A DNA stretch of 56,473 nt from Brachionus rotundiformis (GCA_016802295.1 JAESIW010000154.1:826437-882909), one strand, 5' to 3'. Counted from the stretch's first letter, positions 1 through 10,360 are shown. The notes: generated from the letters alone by a model not told the origin. A program made the numbers and translations.

Positions 1-89
1 TTTTTTAAATTTATAAATTTGGTTCAATAAATTTAGATTATACCAAGTACTTTGACCATAAAGTAATTTATTTTTAGTTTTTATTTTAA

Positions 90-740
90 AATGGCAAAGC
101 TGAGTGAAAGAAGGGTGAGAGAGGACTTGATTGAAATGTACAAATTAGTTAATGGAATAGAAAAGGTAAGCTTGGTCAAGAATCTAGTGAACAAATCAGA
201 AAACAAGGGACCAGCCGGGGGATTAAGAGGAAATAGCATTAGAGTCCAGAGAGATTAGAAACGATTTTACGGCTGCAGTAAGTGCCAGACATGTATTTTT
301 CTCAAATAGAGTAGTTCCGCATTGGAATAAGTTGCCAGAAAATTTTGTGAAAACCAAGTCAACCGAGCAAAGTAAAATTTTTGATCAAATTTCAAGCGCT
401 CAATCTTGCTCAAACATTTTTAGATGTGCAATTAAATTTCATCGCTGATTTTTTATTCTTTTAACATTTCAGAGCTTTATTTTCAAACTTTTGAAAAAAA
501 GGATTGTAATTTCTAAAAATGCAATGAAATTTAATTGCGCATCTAAAAATGTTTGAGCAAGACTGAGCGCCTGAAATTTGATCAAAAATTTTACTTTGCT
601 AGTCAACCGCTAATTTTAAAATGGCTTTAGACAAGTTCAATGGAATCGGCTGCTACAGCTCTACACGGCCAATTGGCGGTGACGTGCTTAGACAATCTAC
701 ATGTTAGGTGTCGCAGCAAGAACTACTACTACTACTAAAT
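90..740 (+). mobile_element. 3' fragment of an L2/CR1-like LINE, interrupted by a MITE
   Basis: Frame-shifted translation gives the C-terminal region typical of L2/CR1 LINE reverse transcriptases: a stretch resembling RRVREDLIEMYKLVNGIE, then LPENFVKTKS, and after the inserted MITE a stretch resembling FKMALDKFNGIGCYS. The fragment ends in an (ACT)n tail at about 721-737, the kind of microsatellite 3' end these elements carry. The same protein stretch recurs in the copy at 1.3-2.8 kb. Stops and frameshifts show that it is dead. The 5' boundary is uncertain. Confidence 0.75.
366..600. mobile_element. MITE with ~78-bp terminal inverted repeats and 9-bp target duplication
   Basis: The ends (agcaaagtaaaattttt... 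and its complement) form a terminal inverted repeat of about 78 bp with roughly three mismatches. AGTCAACCG flanks it on both sides (357-365 and 601-609), and removing the element restores the LINE sequence it interrupts. Nine-base duplications with long inverted repeats are the usual signature of Mutator-like (MULE) elements; that class assignment is an inference. No coding capacity. A second copy lies at 36813-37045 in inverted orientation. Confidence 0.85.
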
Positions 741-1320
741 ACTGTGTAGTTAAAAATTATCAATTAATTTATTAAAAAATATTCTAAAGAGTGTGAATAT
801 GACAAAAATTTATTTTCAAAAAGCAACAAAGTTAATTTCTATCTAGAAATATTAATTAAATGAGGAGAATCTAAATGAATGTAGTTTTTTGAATGATTAT
901 GTTATGTACCTGTGAGAAGAGGGAATATGAGCTCGAGCGAAAAGGAGGACTGCAAAAATAGAACTCATAGCTTGGTACAGGATGAAATCATGTAACAGGA
1001 GTGAGTTTATGTCAAAAAGAAAAAATATATTTTATTCGAAATTAAAATTAATGAGTCAAAAAAATGCTTATTTTAAGAAAATCTTCGCCACAATGACTTT
1101 TAGCACAAAAATAAATTTCAGATTTTCAAGTCTTTAATTTTCAACTAAAAGCTATTCTATACACACCACTTCTTTGAATTCTTTGATCTGCTTTTTTTCG
1201 TTTTTTTTACATATTCTTTTTCATTAAAAAGACTCATAAGTGCCAATTGATGAGAACAATATATCCATTCTAGATAATACTTACAATCACACTTTGTGCT
1301 TAAGAGATTTTTTCATAAAG
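741..1320. other. AT-rich spacer, nothing recognised
   Basis: No open frame with recognisable similarity. It separates two fragments of the same LINE type and could hold diverged LINE sequence. Confidence 0.5.
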
Positions 1321-2810
1321 ATGAGTTTTAAAATTGTGAGGATGAGGTAGACCAGATTAAAAAGAGTGAAAATGGATTTTGAGAAAAAACTAGCTCGAAA
1401 GGCGAAAACTGATCCGAAGCTAATTTACACCTATGTCAGAAACAAAATGGGAGTAAACGAACATATAGGAGTGTTACAAACAAAAAAAGATGAAGTGACT
1501 TGTGAGAAAAAATTGATTGCAGAGTTGTTGAAATCATTACATGTTAAATGAATGGTTTCATTCCGTTTTCACTTAGGAACCTCCGCGTCTTTCGATATCG
1601 CGAATGTCTTGCAGGGTCTTGATGAGGATCTTATTGAGCAAAGATTAGAGAAATTAGATGGATAGAAATCTATGGGTGCTGATGAAGTACATTCACTTAC
1701 ACTAAAGAGCGTCATTGCCACTAAAAAAAATTTACAAAAATCACTAAACAGGAGAGATTCTAATGGAGTGGAAAAGAGCAAATGTATCGCCATTTATGTC
1801 AGTTTTATGTATAGCTCTGGAAGATATTGCTAGAGATAGATCAATTCTATGCCTTCAAGAGAATAATCTCTTAGTTGGAAGTCAGTATTTGTGGTTATGG
1901 GTTAGGTTAGAAGATACTATGATGGTTAAGATACTTTCTAACTGACCGAGTAGTACAAGGGATTATCACTCAGGATGGTCAGAGGTTTTGAGTGGAGTAC
2001 CACAAGTTCTAGGACCCTTCTATTTGTTATGTACATAAATGACAAGCGGTTTTGCAGAAAGATCTAGATTCAGTTAGAATGGATAGATGTATGGCGAATG
2101 GGACTGTGTGATGAAAGATGCAAAAAGACACATTTTGGCAGAATAAATGCAAGGAATAGACACATTTAAAAAAGTTGTGAGAGTGGCTCGAATGTCATAT
2201 TGACAACCACAGAGTGTGAGAGGTATCTGAGGAGTGATGGTCTCTTCAAATTTAAAGTGGACCCGTCAAGTTAAGCGAAAGCGAGTAGAGTTCTTGGAAT
2301 GCTAAAGTTTGAAAGTTGTGGGTAAGACTGTATAAATGGTGAAATATCAGCTAGACTATAAAGTGCAAATATGGAATTCAAGTATGAAACGAGAAGTGGA
2401 TGTGTTAGAGAAGGTGCAAGAGCAGGCAAAAAATATCTCTGTGTCACCAAGCATATCTTATGAATTGAGGCTGGCTAGACTGGGTTTTAAAAGGTCGAGT
2501 TGAAGAAGAGTGAGAGGGGACTTGATTGAACTGTACAAATTAGTTAATGGAATAGAAAAGGTTAACCTGTTCAGAGATCTGGCAAATAGATCAGTTATCA
2601 ATAGTCCAATCGCGGCAAAGAGGTAATAGCATCAGAATCCTGAGAGAAATTTTCCCTGCTTAAGGAAGAAATGATTTTGCAGCTGAATGCCTTTTTTCAA
2701 CCAAAAATGGGGCAATATCTTAGCCAACCGCAGGTTTCAAAGCTGTTCTTTAATGGAATAGGCCGCTATAGCTCCACTCTGCCTGATGAACTACTACTAT
2801 TAATAATTAG
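1321..2810 (+). mobile_element. Decayed L2/CR1-like LINE copy
   Basis: The fragment begins with a segment (1366-1551) resembling the linker between endonuclease and reverse transcriptase of LINEs (ARKAKTDPKLIYTYVRNKMG). At about 1990-2045 it has a corrupted RT motif reading SGVPQVLGPFYLLCT, against the usual SGVPQGSVLGPLLF. At about 2370-2590 it has the C-terminal stretch REVDVLEKVQEQAKN followed by DLIELYKLVNGIEKV. It ends near an ACT-rich tail at about 2786-2800. Many stops and frameshifts, and a shortened middle, show that it is inactive. Confidence 0.75.
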
Positions 2811-3267
2811 AAAAAAAGATAATGTCCGACTGGTTGCTAGATAGTTGGTCATACCATTCATCTTCTCAACACAAAAGAAAAAAAATCTGAGTTAATTGAT
2901 ATTAATAAAGCTGGAGAGTATAATTGAAGAGCCCAGTTAAGTGGTACTATTGAAATAGTAGAAAAATTTATTCTTTAAATTTTGAATATTAATGGTCATT
3001 TGTAAATAGAGTGGGTTTAAGTGCTTAATTTTTCAATCATAAATGGGCATACATATAATTATAGTAGAAGACAAAGTTCCATGATCAGAAAAAAAAATTT
3101 ATTTCCCAATAAGTCTTGAAAAAATATAAAAATATACAAAAATTTTATTTAATTTGACTTTTATGGGCGCTAAATATTAGCTAAATTTATTCGACTTAAT
3201 TGATTAATTTTTAAATTAGTCTTACTAAATTATTTATTTCAGAAAAAAACTAAAATAAGGGATTAAT
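2811..3267. other. AT-rich spacer, nothing recognised
   Basis: No supported coding, RNA or repeat feature seen. Confidence 0.5.
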
Positions 3268-3567
3268 TTACTCCATATATGGACATTTCCAACCATATGG
3301 ACACTTGTGTTTGACACAATCTGGATTTAAAATGGTCAAAATACTAAATTGACTATAGTCCATGACAAGACTTGTGCTGTGAATCAAATGTCCTTTCCTA
3401 TTTGTACAGCAACACGACTCGCCGAAATAAAACTCAAAACGATTGCAACAGATAGATGCCCTTTTGTGCCTTGGGATGGCTTTTTGCATCAAACTTGGTT
3501 CAATAGCTTCAAAGGCCAGCAGCAGTAGAACTTTAAGTATAAGCCAAGTCAATCTTTGTTTCATCAT
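3268..3567 (-). CDS. Small secreted cysteine-rich protein (hypothetical)
   Basis: A 99-residue open frame on the minus strand. Residues 1 to about 22 look like a signal peptide (MMKQRLTWLILKVLLLLAFE). The rest has eight cysteines arranged as CC, CCC and a terminal C-x5-C-x5-C run, which suggests a small disulfide-bonded secreted peptide. I recognise no family. No intron is needed. It stands alone between transposon debris and an AT-rich spacer. It could be a chance frame, but a good signal peptide plus clustered cysteines makes a real gene fairly plausible. Confidence 0.45.
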   Translation of the reverse strand: MMKQRLTWLILKVLLLLAFEAIEPSLMQKAIPRHKRASICCNRFEFYFGESCCCTNRKGHLIHSTSLVMDYSQFSILTILNPDCVKHKCPYGWKCPYME

Positions 3568-4789
3568 CGGCTTTTAAACTATCATTTTCAATAAAATAAT
3601 TATACTTTCTTATTATTTATATATATATATATATATTTATAAATTTTACCTATGGAAAATACGTGACTTTTTTTTAAAGCGAATAAAAAGCAACATGTTA
3701 AGATAATGTGCTCATGATTAAATTGGAAACTTAATTGTAGGAGTTTAATATATTTTATATTTTAATTTATAAAAAAAATTAAATATTCTACTGTGAAAAT
3801 ATTTAATTTAAAGTTCCTTAATAGTTAATTACGTCAGACACCAGACTTAAATTGAGTGTACAATTTGTCAGCATTTGCATAGCCAAATACTGCCAACATG
3901 ACTCAATGTTTTTTATTCAATAATATAAATAAGCTCAACACCTCCTTAGAAATATGAATTTTTATTTTTTTTTCATTTAAATATTTTTTCAAGCAAATAC
4001 CAATTAAAAAAATTAAGGTTCATCTTGAACGCCTATGCTTTTTCACTTATGAAGTGATGTTAATATATAAGAATTTTTCGGGTTGGAGCTAAATAATTAA
4101 AGAAAATATTTGTTTTGAAATAAGATAAAAGTGTTTGCTTTAATAAGTAATTAATGCCGTAATAATAGCATAATTAAAGTCAAATAACTTTTTTCAAAAA
4201 AAATTAAGGTTTACAATCTTTACGAAGGGGTAATTTACTGGATGTTCATAAACCAAATTTGCGTCATTTGTTTGTTTACTGTTGCCAAATACCAAGCATC
4301 TTGCAATTTTGATTATATAGTCTGTATTTTTGTTAATCCATTTTATAAATCTATCTATTGAATTAATTAAATGTCCTCAAAAAAATTTATATATTTTATA
4401 AAACTTAAATTACTATTTATATATTTATTATGAGTCTATTTATCTCTTTAATATTTATTTTTTTGATTTGAATATTTTGAAAAAATAATTTATAGAAAAA
4501 AGTGTTTTGATTTTTGATTTAAATAAAAACAATAATTTAAATATTCGCTGTATTTATCTTAATTTACGTCAAAGGCTGACTCATTCAGAATTTGGTAAGA
4601 TTTTAAATTTTGAATGATTCTTTTTTCAAAGCCAATTAAACCAGTTAAGAGACCAAACTAATTTATAATAATAATATAGCTTTTTTATTACAATTGGTAC
4701 CAAATTAATGCCAAAATAACTAATAAATAGAAATAGACTATTTCTTTTGAAAGAATCAAAATTGATTCTGATCCGTGAAAGTACCATGT
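3568..4789. other. AT-rich non-coding spacer with a short TA microsatellite
   Basis: A TA dinucleotide run lies at about 3617-3637. Homopolymer A and T tracts are common. No open frame with recognisable content. Confidence 0.5.
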
Positions 4790-5050
4790 TACCTTACGGT
4801 ATCTTCAAAGCTTGTACAAGAGTTAGACAAGGTTTGATCATATTCCTGATTGTGGTGATTATGTTGTGGCTAAAACAAGTGCCAGCCAGAGTGGTATACA
4901 GAGTGGATCAAAAGCAGAACTTCTAGAACAACGCTTTACATATTTGGGAATCACCATCAGAGCAACGATGGAAACACCTAAAGACATTAAGACTAGACTA
5001 GACAAGTTACTTCAAGCCAATGAAGAAGTTTGGTAGTCTGATAGAACGAG
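4790..5050 (+). mobile_element. RT remnant of a second LINE type
   Basis: Translation gives TRVRQGLIIFLIVVI, which resembles the GVRQGC-SP-LFN motif, then after an internal deletion YLGITIRATMETPKDIKTRL, which resembles the YLG...DI..RI segment near the end of RTE- or L1-like reverse transcriptases. The family differs from the L2/CR1-like copies at the start of the window. Short and broken. Confidence 0.6.
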
Positions 5051-5335
5051 CCTGAAAAATTTTTGGAAAATATTTTTCGAATACCCTGGCTAAACACCGG
5101 ACTTGTTTATGAGTCACGGTTTAAGTCTTTTTTTTTTTAAAAAATTAAAAAAGTTTTTTTATTATTATGTTTTAATAAAAAAGGTGCATAATTTAAAAAT
5201 CTATAAATATTTGCTAATATAAATCAATTCTTTATTCAAAAATAGCCCATAAAAAGTAAAAAAAATGAAAAAAAGACCAAATTCAAAAATGAATTAGAAT
5301 AATTTAAGAATACCAATTATAACTATGATGATGGT

Positions 5336-5460
5336 TTTACAAGATTTTGGATCAAAAACCACTCACAGTTACCGGCTCTGTCAACATTTGCACAGAATTT
5401 TTTTTCACGACATGGTCCATCAGGATCAGTGAAAGACTACATAGGTCATGATTGATGGCC
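5336..5460 (+). mobile_element. Possible hAT transposase C-terminal remnant
   Basis: A short frame reads FWIKNHSQLPALSTFAQNFF, which resembles the C-terminal dimerisation region of hAT transposases (W..h...LP.LS.LA). No terminal repeats or further domains were found, so the call rests on this stretch only. Confidence 0.3.
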
Positions 5461-5759
5461 GAAAATTTAGAAGCAACTACTTTATTGGTATCAAATATGG
5501 ATCCATAAAATGAATAGAGATTAAAATATTCTATACTGTATAGTTTTATTTAAAAAGACTGCTGCATTGCTTATTAATGTATTTAGAGTGGATGGTTCAC
5601 GCGTATAGATGCCAAACAGAATGGGAATTAAGGCAAAAGATCGACTCGGTTCCAAACCAAAAGTAATGACCCGAACAAGAAAACAAGGAAAAAAAGTTAT
5701 CTATATAGAAATTCACTAGATAATTTATTCTTTTTTTTGTTAGTTAATAAATAAAGTTT

Positions 5760-7646
5760 TTAAAAAAATTCCATATCATAAACTATTTGTTTTAAAAATG
5801 TCTTGTCCTCACTATTCTTTAGTTTTAGCTTTGGAAAACTAAAATTTAATTGATGTACCGAATCAGAATAAAAAATGTCTTCAGTTGCTACCAAATTTTC
5901 CATTTGTTCATCCATTTCATGAACTAAAAACGAAATTTTCAATACTTCATTCCTTGACTCGTTGGTATGGTCAATAAAAATATTTTCATTCAATTTTAGG
6001 CAAATGCTAAACTCTTCCCTTTTGCTCGAACCAACATAGCCATAATTCCTTTTTTCCTTCCCACTTGGTCCACAGACTTTATCCATCAAAATGCTGTAAA
6101 ATTTCCAACTTAATTTAGGAATTGAGAGTTTAATTAATAAATAAAGATTATTATCTAATTTCATCAATGAATAGACCATATTAATTTGTCCTTTTAATTT
6201 TCTACCCAATTCTTCCTTCTCTAAAAACCTAATTAAACCAAGCTTTAGCTCCTTGTTCGCAATTAATTTTATATCCTTTAAAACAAGACTATCTTTTAGT
6301 TTAAAAACCACTTTTTTCCTGTTCCAAGACTGAATACGCTTTTCAAAAGTGCTTAAAATGTCCAATTGATTGCTATTTTGCCATATATCCAAATAGTAAT
6401 CTTCACTTTTTAGGAAAAGCTTGACATCACCCTCAGACTTATAAATAAGCTCAAAAACAAGCACTTTATCTCTTTGGACAGCTAATTCCAAGTCGAAAAG
6501 AGAACTTTCTCCTGATTGTAGACAGAGACAGCCAGATCCAAAGAAGCCATCTTCGAAATCCCATTGAGAATTCTTGACAACTGGCAGCATAGACTGTAGA
6601 TTCAAATTGTTCCATGGACCATCAAATTTCTTGCCCTGTATAAACAACACATTGCCTGATGCATGTGAAAACGAGCTCAAAATAGGCAAATGCTTAATTT
6701 TCCGCTTGGCTGTATACTGGTTAAGTAGTGACCAAAATGTTTGGCTATTTGAATAGAAATGCGCCTCATCATTGCACTCATGGATCCAACCAGGTGCAAA
6801 TAAAGCGTAACTTAGGTCTGATTTGTAAATTTTTTCCATTGCTTGACAAGTATTGAATCCGCCGTTTCCATGGCAACCACGACCAAAAACATCAATTCCT
6901 ACATATACGTCTCTAAAACGCTCTTTAGCCGTGTCCAGCGAATTTTTTAAACTATGGTCTTTCCAAGTATAATTTAGGAAAATTCCATCTGTCATTTGAA
7001 AAAAATTTTGATTTAAAGTATTCAACTCATTTTGCCACTTAAGCTCACCTGAGCTAATAACACTATCATACCATATAATCTTATACAATTTATCATTTAT
7101 ATTTTTTAATTTTTTTGTTAAATTTTCAACAAAATAAGCAAGTTTTTCCATTTGGTTTATTTTGTTTTCAATGTTAATTAGCCAACCATCGAAGCCATAA
7201 TGAATAGTTATTTTGACAAGTTGGTCGATTAATGGGTCCAAATTTTGGAACATAAGAGAACATGTTTGTTCACCTTGGTCAAATTCGGTAATAATGGTTC
7301 CCAGAATTCGGCAGTTGTTTTCGTGAGCAGCGTTTATCCAGCTCTCGGTTGGAATGGTTACAAAATGATGACTGAAGTAAATGAATGTGTCTATTAGGTT
7401 CCAATGAAAGAAAGAATATTCTGTTGGACAGTTTGAGCCTTGGAAAAATTTGTCGCCAAGATAATTATTTTTCATGTCATGGCAAACTATAAATTTTGGT
7501 ATTTGGTCATTGTTTGTGTAATAGACCGGATTTAGTTCAGTTAGATTGTAAACTTGAGCTTTATCCGCAGACCAGTCTAACAGATCTGACAGATTAGATA
7601 TTGGTTTACATGACACCAAGTCTGTAGGAAAAAAATTCATCTCCAA
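5760..7646 (-). CDS. ENGASE: Cytosolic endo-beta-N-acetylglucosaminidase (ENGase, GH85)
   Basis: A 628-residue protein. ENGase cleaves the chitobiose core of N-glycans released from misfolded glycoproteins in the cytosol. The GH85 barrel is recognisable at about residues 15-330: KFIVCHDMKNNYLGDKFFQG, then YSFFHWNLIDTFIYFSHH, then the catalytic loop GFDGWLINIEN at 151-161, with Asn158 and Glu160 as the expected catalytic pair. WYDSV and VYVGIDVFGRG follow. The C-terminal half is the usual beta-rich accessory region. There is no signal peptide, which fits a cytosolic enzyme. Length is close to animal homologues (about 700). The whole gene is one exon, unlike most multi-exon genes here. A TTTATT at 5724-5729 gives an AATAAA poly(A) signal on the coding strand. 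All key residues are intact. Confidence 0.93.
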   Translation of the reverse strand: MEMNFFPTDLVSCKPISNLSDLLDWSADKAQVYNLTELNPVYYTNNDQIPKFIVCHDMKNNYLGDKFFQGSNCPTEYSFFHWNLIDTFIYFSHHFVTIPTESWINAAHENNCRILGTIITEFDQGEQTCSLMFQNLDPLIDQLVKITIHYGFDGWLINIENKINQMEKLAYFVENLTKKLKNINDKLYKIIWYDSVISSGELKWQNELNTLNQNFFQMTDGIFLNYTWKDHSLKNSLDTAKERFRDVYVGIDVFGRGCHGNGGFNTCQAMEKIYKSDLSYALFAPGWIHECNDEAHFYSNSQTFWSLLNQYTAKRKIKHLPILSSFSHASGNVLFIQGKKFDGPWNNLNLQSMLPVVKNSQWDFEDGFFGSGCLCLQSGESSLFDLELAVQRDKVLVFELIYKSEGDVKLFLKSEDYYLDIWQNSNQLDILSTFEKRIQSWNRKKVVFKLKDSLVLKDIKLIANKELKLGLIRFLEKEELGRKLKGQINMVYSLMKLDNNLYLLIKLSIPKLSWKFYSILMDKVCGPSGKEKRNYGYVGSSKREEFSICLKLNENIFIDHTNESRNEVLKISFLVHEMDEQMENLVATEDIFYSDSVHQLNFSFPKLKLKNSEDKTFLKQIVYDMEFF

Positions 7647-8580
7647 ATGAATAATTTTTTAATAATTTATTCTTTTATTAAATCAAAAATTTCATTACAT
7701 TTAGCTACAACTGTAGTAATAGATTCATTATATGAGCTCTTGTCTCAAAGTTCTTTTAAGTTCTTTATAATCAATATTGCTTTTTTTTAAAACTTAATTA
7801 ATAAATAAAAATTTTAGTGAAAATAATTTGATATTTATTGATTGAATATATTATTTTATTTATATTTTATATAATTTAGCTTAAATAATATGAATATGTT
7901 CCTAGCTTAAATATTTTTTTTAATATATTTTACTCGTTATATAATTAAATGTCAAATAAAATCAATTATTATTAAACTAAATATTTTCTAATGGACTTAC
8001 TAAATAGATTGTAAATTAATTTTCATTTTTTTATCAATATTTTTTTATTTTTTTAATTTTAATAAAGCTTTATAATTCAATATAGAATTAAATTTTTTAT
8101 TTTTTTAATTCTTTCAGCTAGAAATAAAGCTGACTGAGATGAGATATTTAACTCAATAGGCATTGATAAAAGATACATGTAAGTAATACAAATAATATGA
8201 ACCATTTTAATTAATTTAATTGTTCAATTTCTATTTTTAATAAAGCCAAAAAGATCAATTTCGACTCAAAAAAGTAAAAAATTAAAATTCAGTTTTTGAA
8301 TTTTTTTTCAAATAAAAATATCATTAATCATAGGACAAGACTTTGACCAGACATAACATACCGCTGACTACAGAAAGACCACATACATTTACCATACATT
8401 ACCCAGTTCTTTTTATTTGTTAACACTAAGATTTTTTGGCTTTATTTTTTAATTTTATCTGTCATTAATTCATAAAAACATAAAAAAAATCACAGAAAAA
8501 AATACAAAAAAGGAAAAAGGTAAACAATTAATTAACAAAAAAATCGGTTCAAAAGTTGAGAAATTTTTATAATTTAATAT
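7647..8580. other. AT-rich spacer upstream of ENGase
   Basis: Probably holds the ENGase promoter and 5' UTR. No other feature recognised. Confidence 0.4.
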
Positions 8581-8605
8581 TTAAAATGGTTGCCTATGGC
8601 TTATA

Positions 8606-8843
8606 CCGTAAACCCTTGCAAATAAGTGTCCCCAAAATCATGTCTTTTTTGAAGAATTTAAGCCCTTAGATGGTTGAAAATTTACTTAAAATTAAATATT
8701 TTATTAAGATTTAAGTATGATTTACAAGAAATCAATACTATTGATTTCTTGTAAATAATATATATGATATATAGAATTAAGCCATTTTTGATCAGCTCTT
8801 TGAATGGGGTTTTACGGCGGCACTTATTTGCAAGATAACACGG
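8606..8843. mobile_element. Tc1/mariner-type MITE with TA target duplication
   Basis: The element is 238 bp, flanked by TA on both sides (8604-8605 and 8844-8845). Its ends share an imperfect inverted repeat of about 28 bp containing CTTGCAAATAAGTG. Its centre holds a perfect 18-bp palindrome around one base (8720-8756). It sits inside the C-terminal codons of the decayed Tc1 transposase. No open frame of note. Confidence 0.75.
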
Positions 8844-8946
8844 TAACAAGCAAAACTCTTTTTGACATTGATTCAATCAATTTTGGTACGTACTCATTCA
8901 GAATCTGTAAACACTCTTTGTGTTAACCATTTTGGTATCTATGTAT

Positions 8947-9260
8947 TGTAATAAACCTACTTATTCGGCACTAAGCGGTTTATACTCTGAATATTTAAAA
9001 TAATAAAAGAAATTCTTCTTAATAGATATTTTATTTAATTATGTTTTTGGCCACTTCTAGCCTAAAGGAAAATACAATATATATGAAAAAGATAAGAAAA
9101 AATAACAAAATAATATATAATATGTTATACTGAAAATACTAAAACATGTGCTACAATTTCGACATGCTTTTATATACTTAAATGAACATGCATATGCAAT
9201 ATTTTAAATCAAAATAAACTTTAAGTGAGAAGTGATGTAGTTATTTAGAGAACTACAACA
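8947..9260 (-). repeat. 3' LTR (314 bp)
   Basis: In element orientation it starts TGTTGTAG, has a TATA-like TATATAAAAG and an AATAAA signal, and ends TTACA. Its first ~40 bp recur at 10043-10082 with one substitution and one indel. Confidence 0.75.
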
Positions 9261-9303
9261 TACCTCCCCCTTTTGAGACGGTTCCGTCCCTGAAAATACA
9301 AAT

Positions 9304-10032
9304 TCAAAATTTTTTTATTAACCTATCAATTTGCTGGGCCCAATCTTTGTTCTCCTGCACTTTCTTACGCAGTTGTTCGTTTTCTTTTCTCAGCAGTAAA
9401 ATCTTGTTTTTTGATTCCTCCAGCTCACTTTCCATTTTTTGCTTATCGCTTTTGAGAGACTTAACTTGGTCGGAGAATTCATCTCTCTCCTCCCTCAAAC
9501 GCCATGTAGTCTTGCTGTTCAAATTTATTATCTCAGCTGCTTTGGCCATCTTTTCTCGACAGTTCAGCAGCCCATTTTCAGCTCTCATACGAAGCTCGGT
9601 TTCTTTTTTGAGCTCTTCATGGGAATAATTTCTCTCCTCAGTGTTTGTTGCTGCTTCTCTAAATGTTGCTGCTACTTGATTTTTTAATTTGTACGCCTTA
9701 CTCAGCGAGGTAGCTTTCGTTGGGAAATTATTTCGCCAGACCTTAATTTCACGACCAGCAAATTTTTTGTTGAAAAGGAATCTTGCAATGCTGTCGTGTT
9801 TGTTGAAATTTTGAAAGCGGACAAAACCGACACAAGTGCCCCTTACTACGTATTCGTCTTCAGAAAGGATGTAGGGTATGTGCACATGTTCCACACGTCC
9901 AAACTCCTCTTGGAGACCACTTTTTTTCACCATCATTTCCAAGAATTCTGCCAACTCTTCCTGAATGATTGCGTGATTTGAGTCGAAACGAGAAATCTTC
10001 GAGACGTATAAGTCATATATTTCGTTCGACAT
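9304..10032 (-). CDS. RRM-like plus coiled-coil protein of the LTR element
   Basis: A 242-residue intact frame, the only gene inside the LTR element. Residues about 15-100 read like an RNA-recognition-type fold: FGRVEHVHIPYIL followed by CVGFVRFQNFNKHDSIA and GREIKVW, which resemble RNP2, RNP1 and the last strand. From about residue 115 to the end the protein is highly charged and heptad-like (RLREERDEFSDQVKSLKSDK, ENEQLRKKVQENKDW), a long coiled coil. No zinc knuckle, protease or polymerase is present. It could act as a Gag- or ORF1p-like RNA-packaging protein, or be a captured gene; neither is shown. The stop lies about 30 bp before the polypurine tract. Confidence 0.7.
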   Translation of the reverse strand: MSNEIYDLYVSKISRFDSNHAIIQEELAEFLEMMVKKSGLQEEFGRVEHVHIPYILSEDEYVVRGTCVGFVRFQNFNKHDSIARFLFNKKFAGREIKVWRNNFPTKATSLSKAYKLKNQVAATFREAATNTEERNYSHEELKKETELRMRAENGLLNCREKMAKAAEIINLNSKTTWRLREERDEFSDQVKSLKSDKQKMESELEESKNKILLLRKENEQLRKKVQENKDWAQQIDRLIKKF

Positions 10033-10042
10033 GATTGCTTTT

Positions 10043-10082
10043 TAAGTGAGAAGATGATGTATTTATTTAGAGAACTACAACA
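10043..10082 (-). repeat. Remnant of 5' LTR (40 bp)
   Basis: Matches the start of the 3' LTR at 9221-9260. Homology stops just upstream of the internal ATG, so a deletion removed the rest of the LTR and the primer-binding site. Confidence 0.7.
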
Positions 10083-10360
10083 GTATGACCATAAGCTCTC
10101 GATTGGGTTGAGATCTGGTGAACCTATATACCATGACAGGACCTCAATTTTCTGTTCTGTCACTGAGTGAGCGGTATTTACTGAAGCCCCATCTTTTTGA
10201 AAAACCCAAGGGTCATTAATACATTAGAAATAAGGCGTACACGAGAATATATATTTAAAAAATACAATTCCCATCAAATCTTGAGCATATAAACCGGTAT
10301 GCAAAACCCATATGCTCATAGCCACGTGTATGCCACAGAGGCCATTTAAGACCTGAAATA

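Larger units (their letters stand above)
8947..10082 (-). mobile_element. Non-autonomous LTR retrotransposon with a truncated 5' LTR
   Basis: The element is 1136 bp with TG...CA ends and a 4-bp GTAT duplication (8943-8946 and 10083-10086). Reading on the minus strand, a purine tract AAAAGGGGGAGG lies directly before the 3' LTR (8947-9260), as expected of a polypurine tract. That LTR contains TATATAAAAG and AATAAA. The 5' LTR is reduced to about 40 bp (10043-10082), and no primer-binding site or pol is left. The only gene is the RRM-like/coiled-coil frame at 9304-10032. Integration into a Tc1 transposase gives independent proof of both boundaries. A 4-bp duplication suits Ty3/gypsy-type integration, but the clade is not provable without pol. 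Confidence 0.8.
8581..10360 (-). mobile_element. Decayed Tc1/mariner transposon, split by two later insertions
   Basis: On the minus strand, 10083-10220 encodes a Tc1-type transposase segment ending SPDLNPIESLWSY. This is the second catalytic aspartate region; an FQKDGAS stretch precedes it. The frame resumes at 8942 with IDTKMVNTK, then (one frameshift) NEYVPKLIESMSKRVLLV, the normal C-terminal part of this family, and ends near 8581. The two halves fit when the LTR element (8947-10082) and the TA-flanked MITE (8606-8843) are removed. Traces of the transposase extend to about 10360. The 5' end is not defined. Non-functional. Confidence 0.8.

Noticed and set aside
8682..8876. 64-residue minus-strand frame
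   Set aside because: It runs through the MITE and the broken Tc1 end, so it is a composite of transposon pieces.
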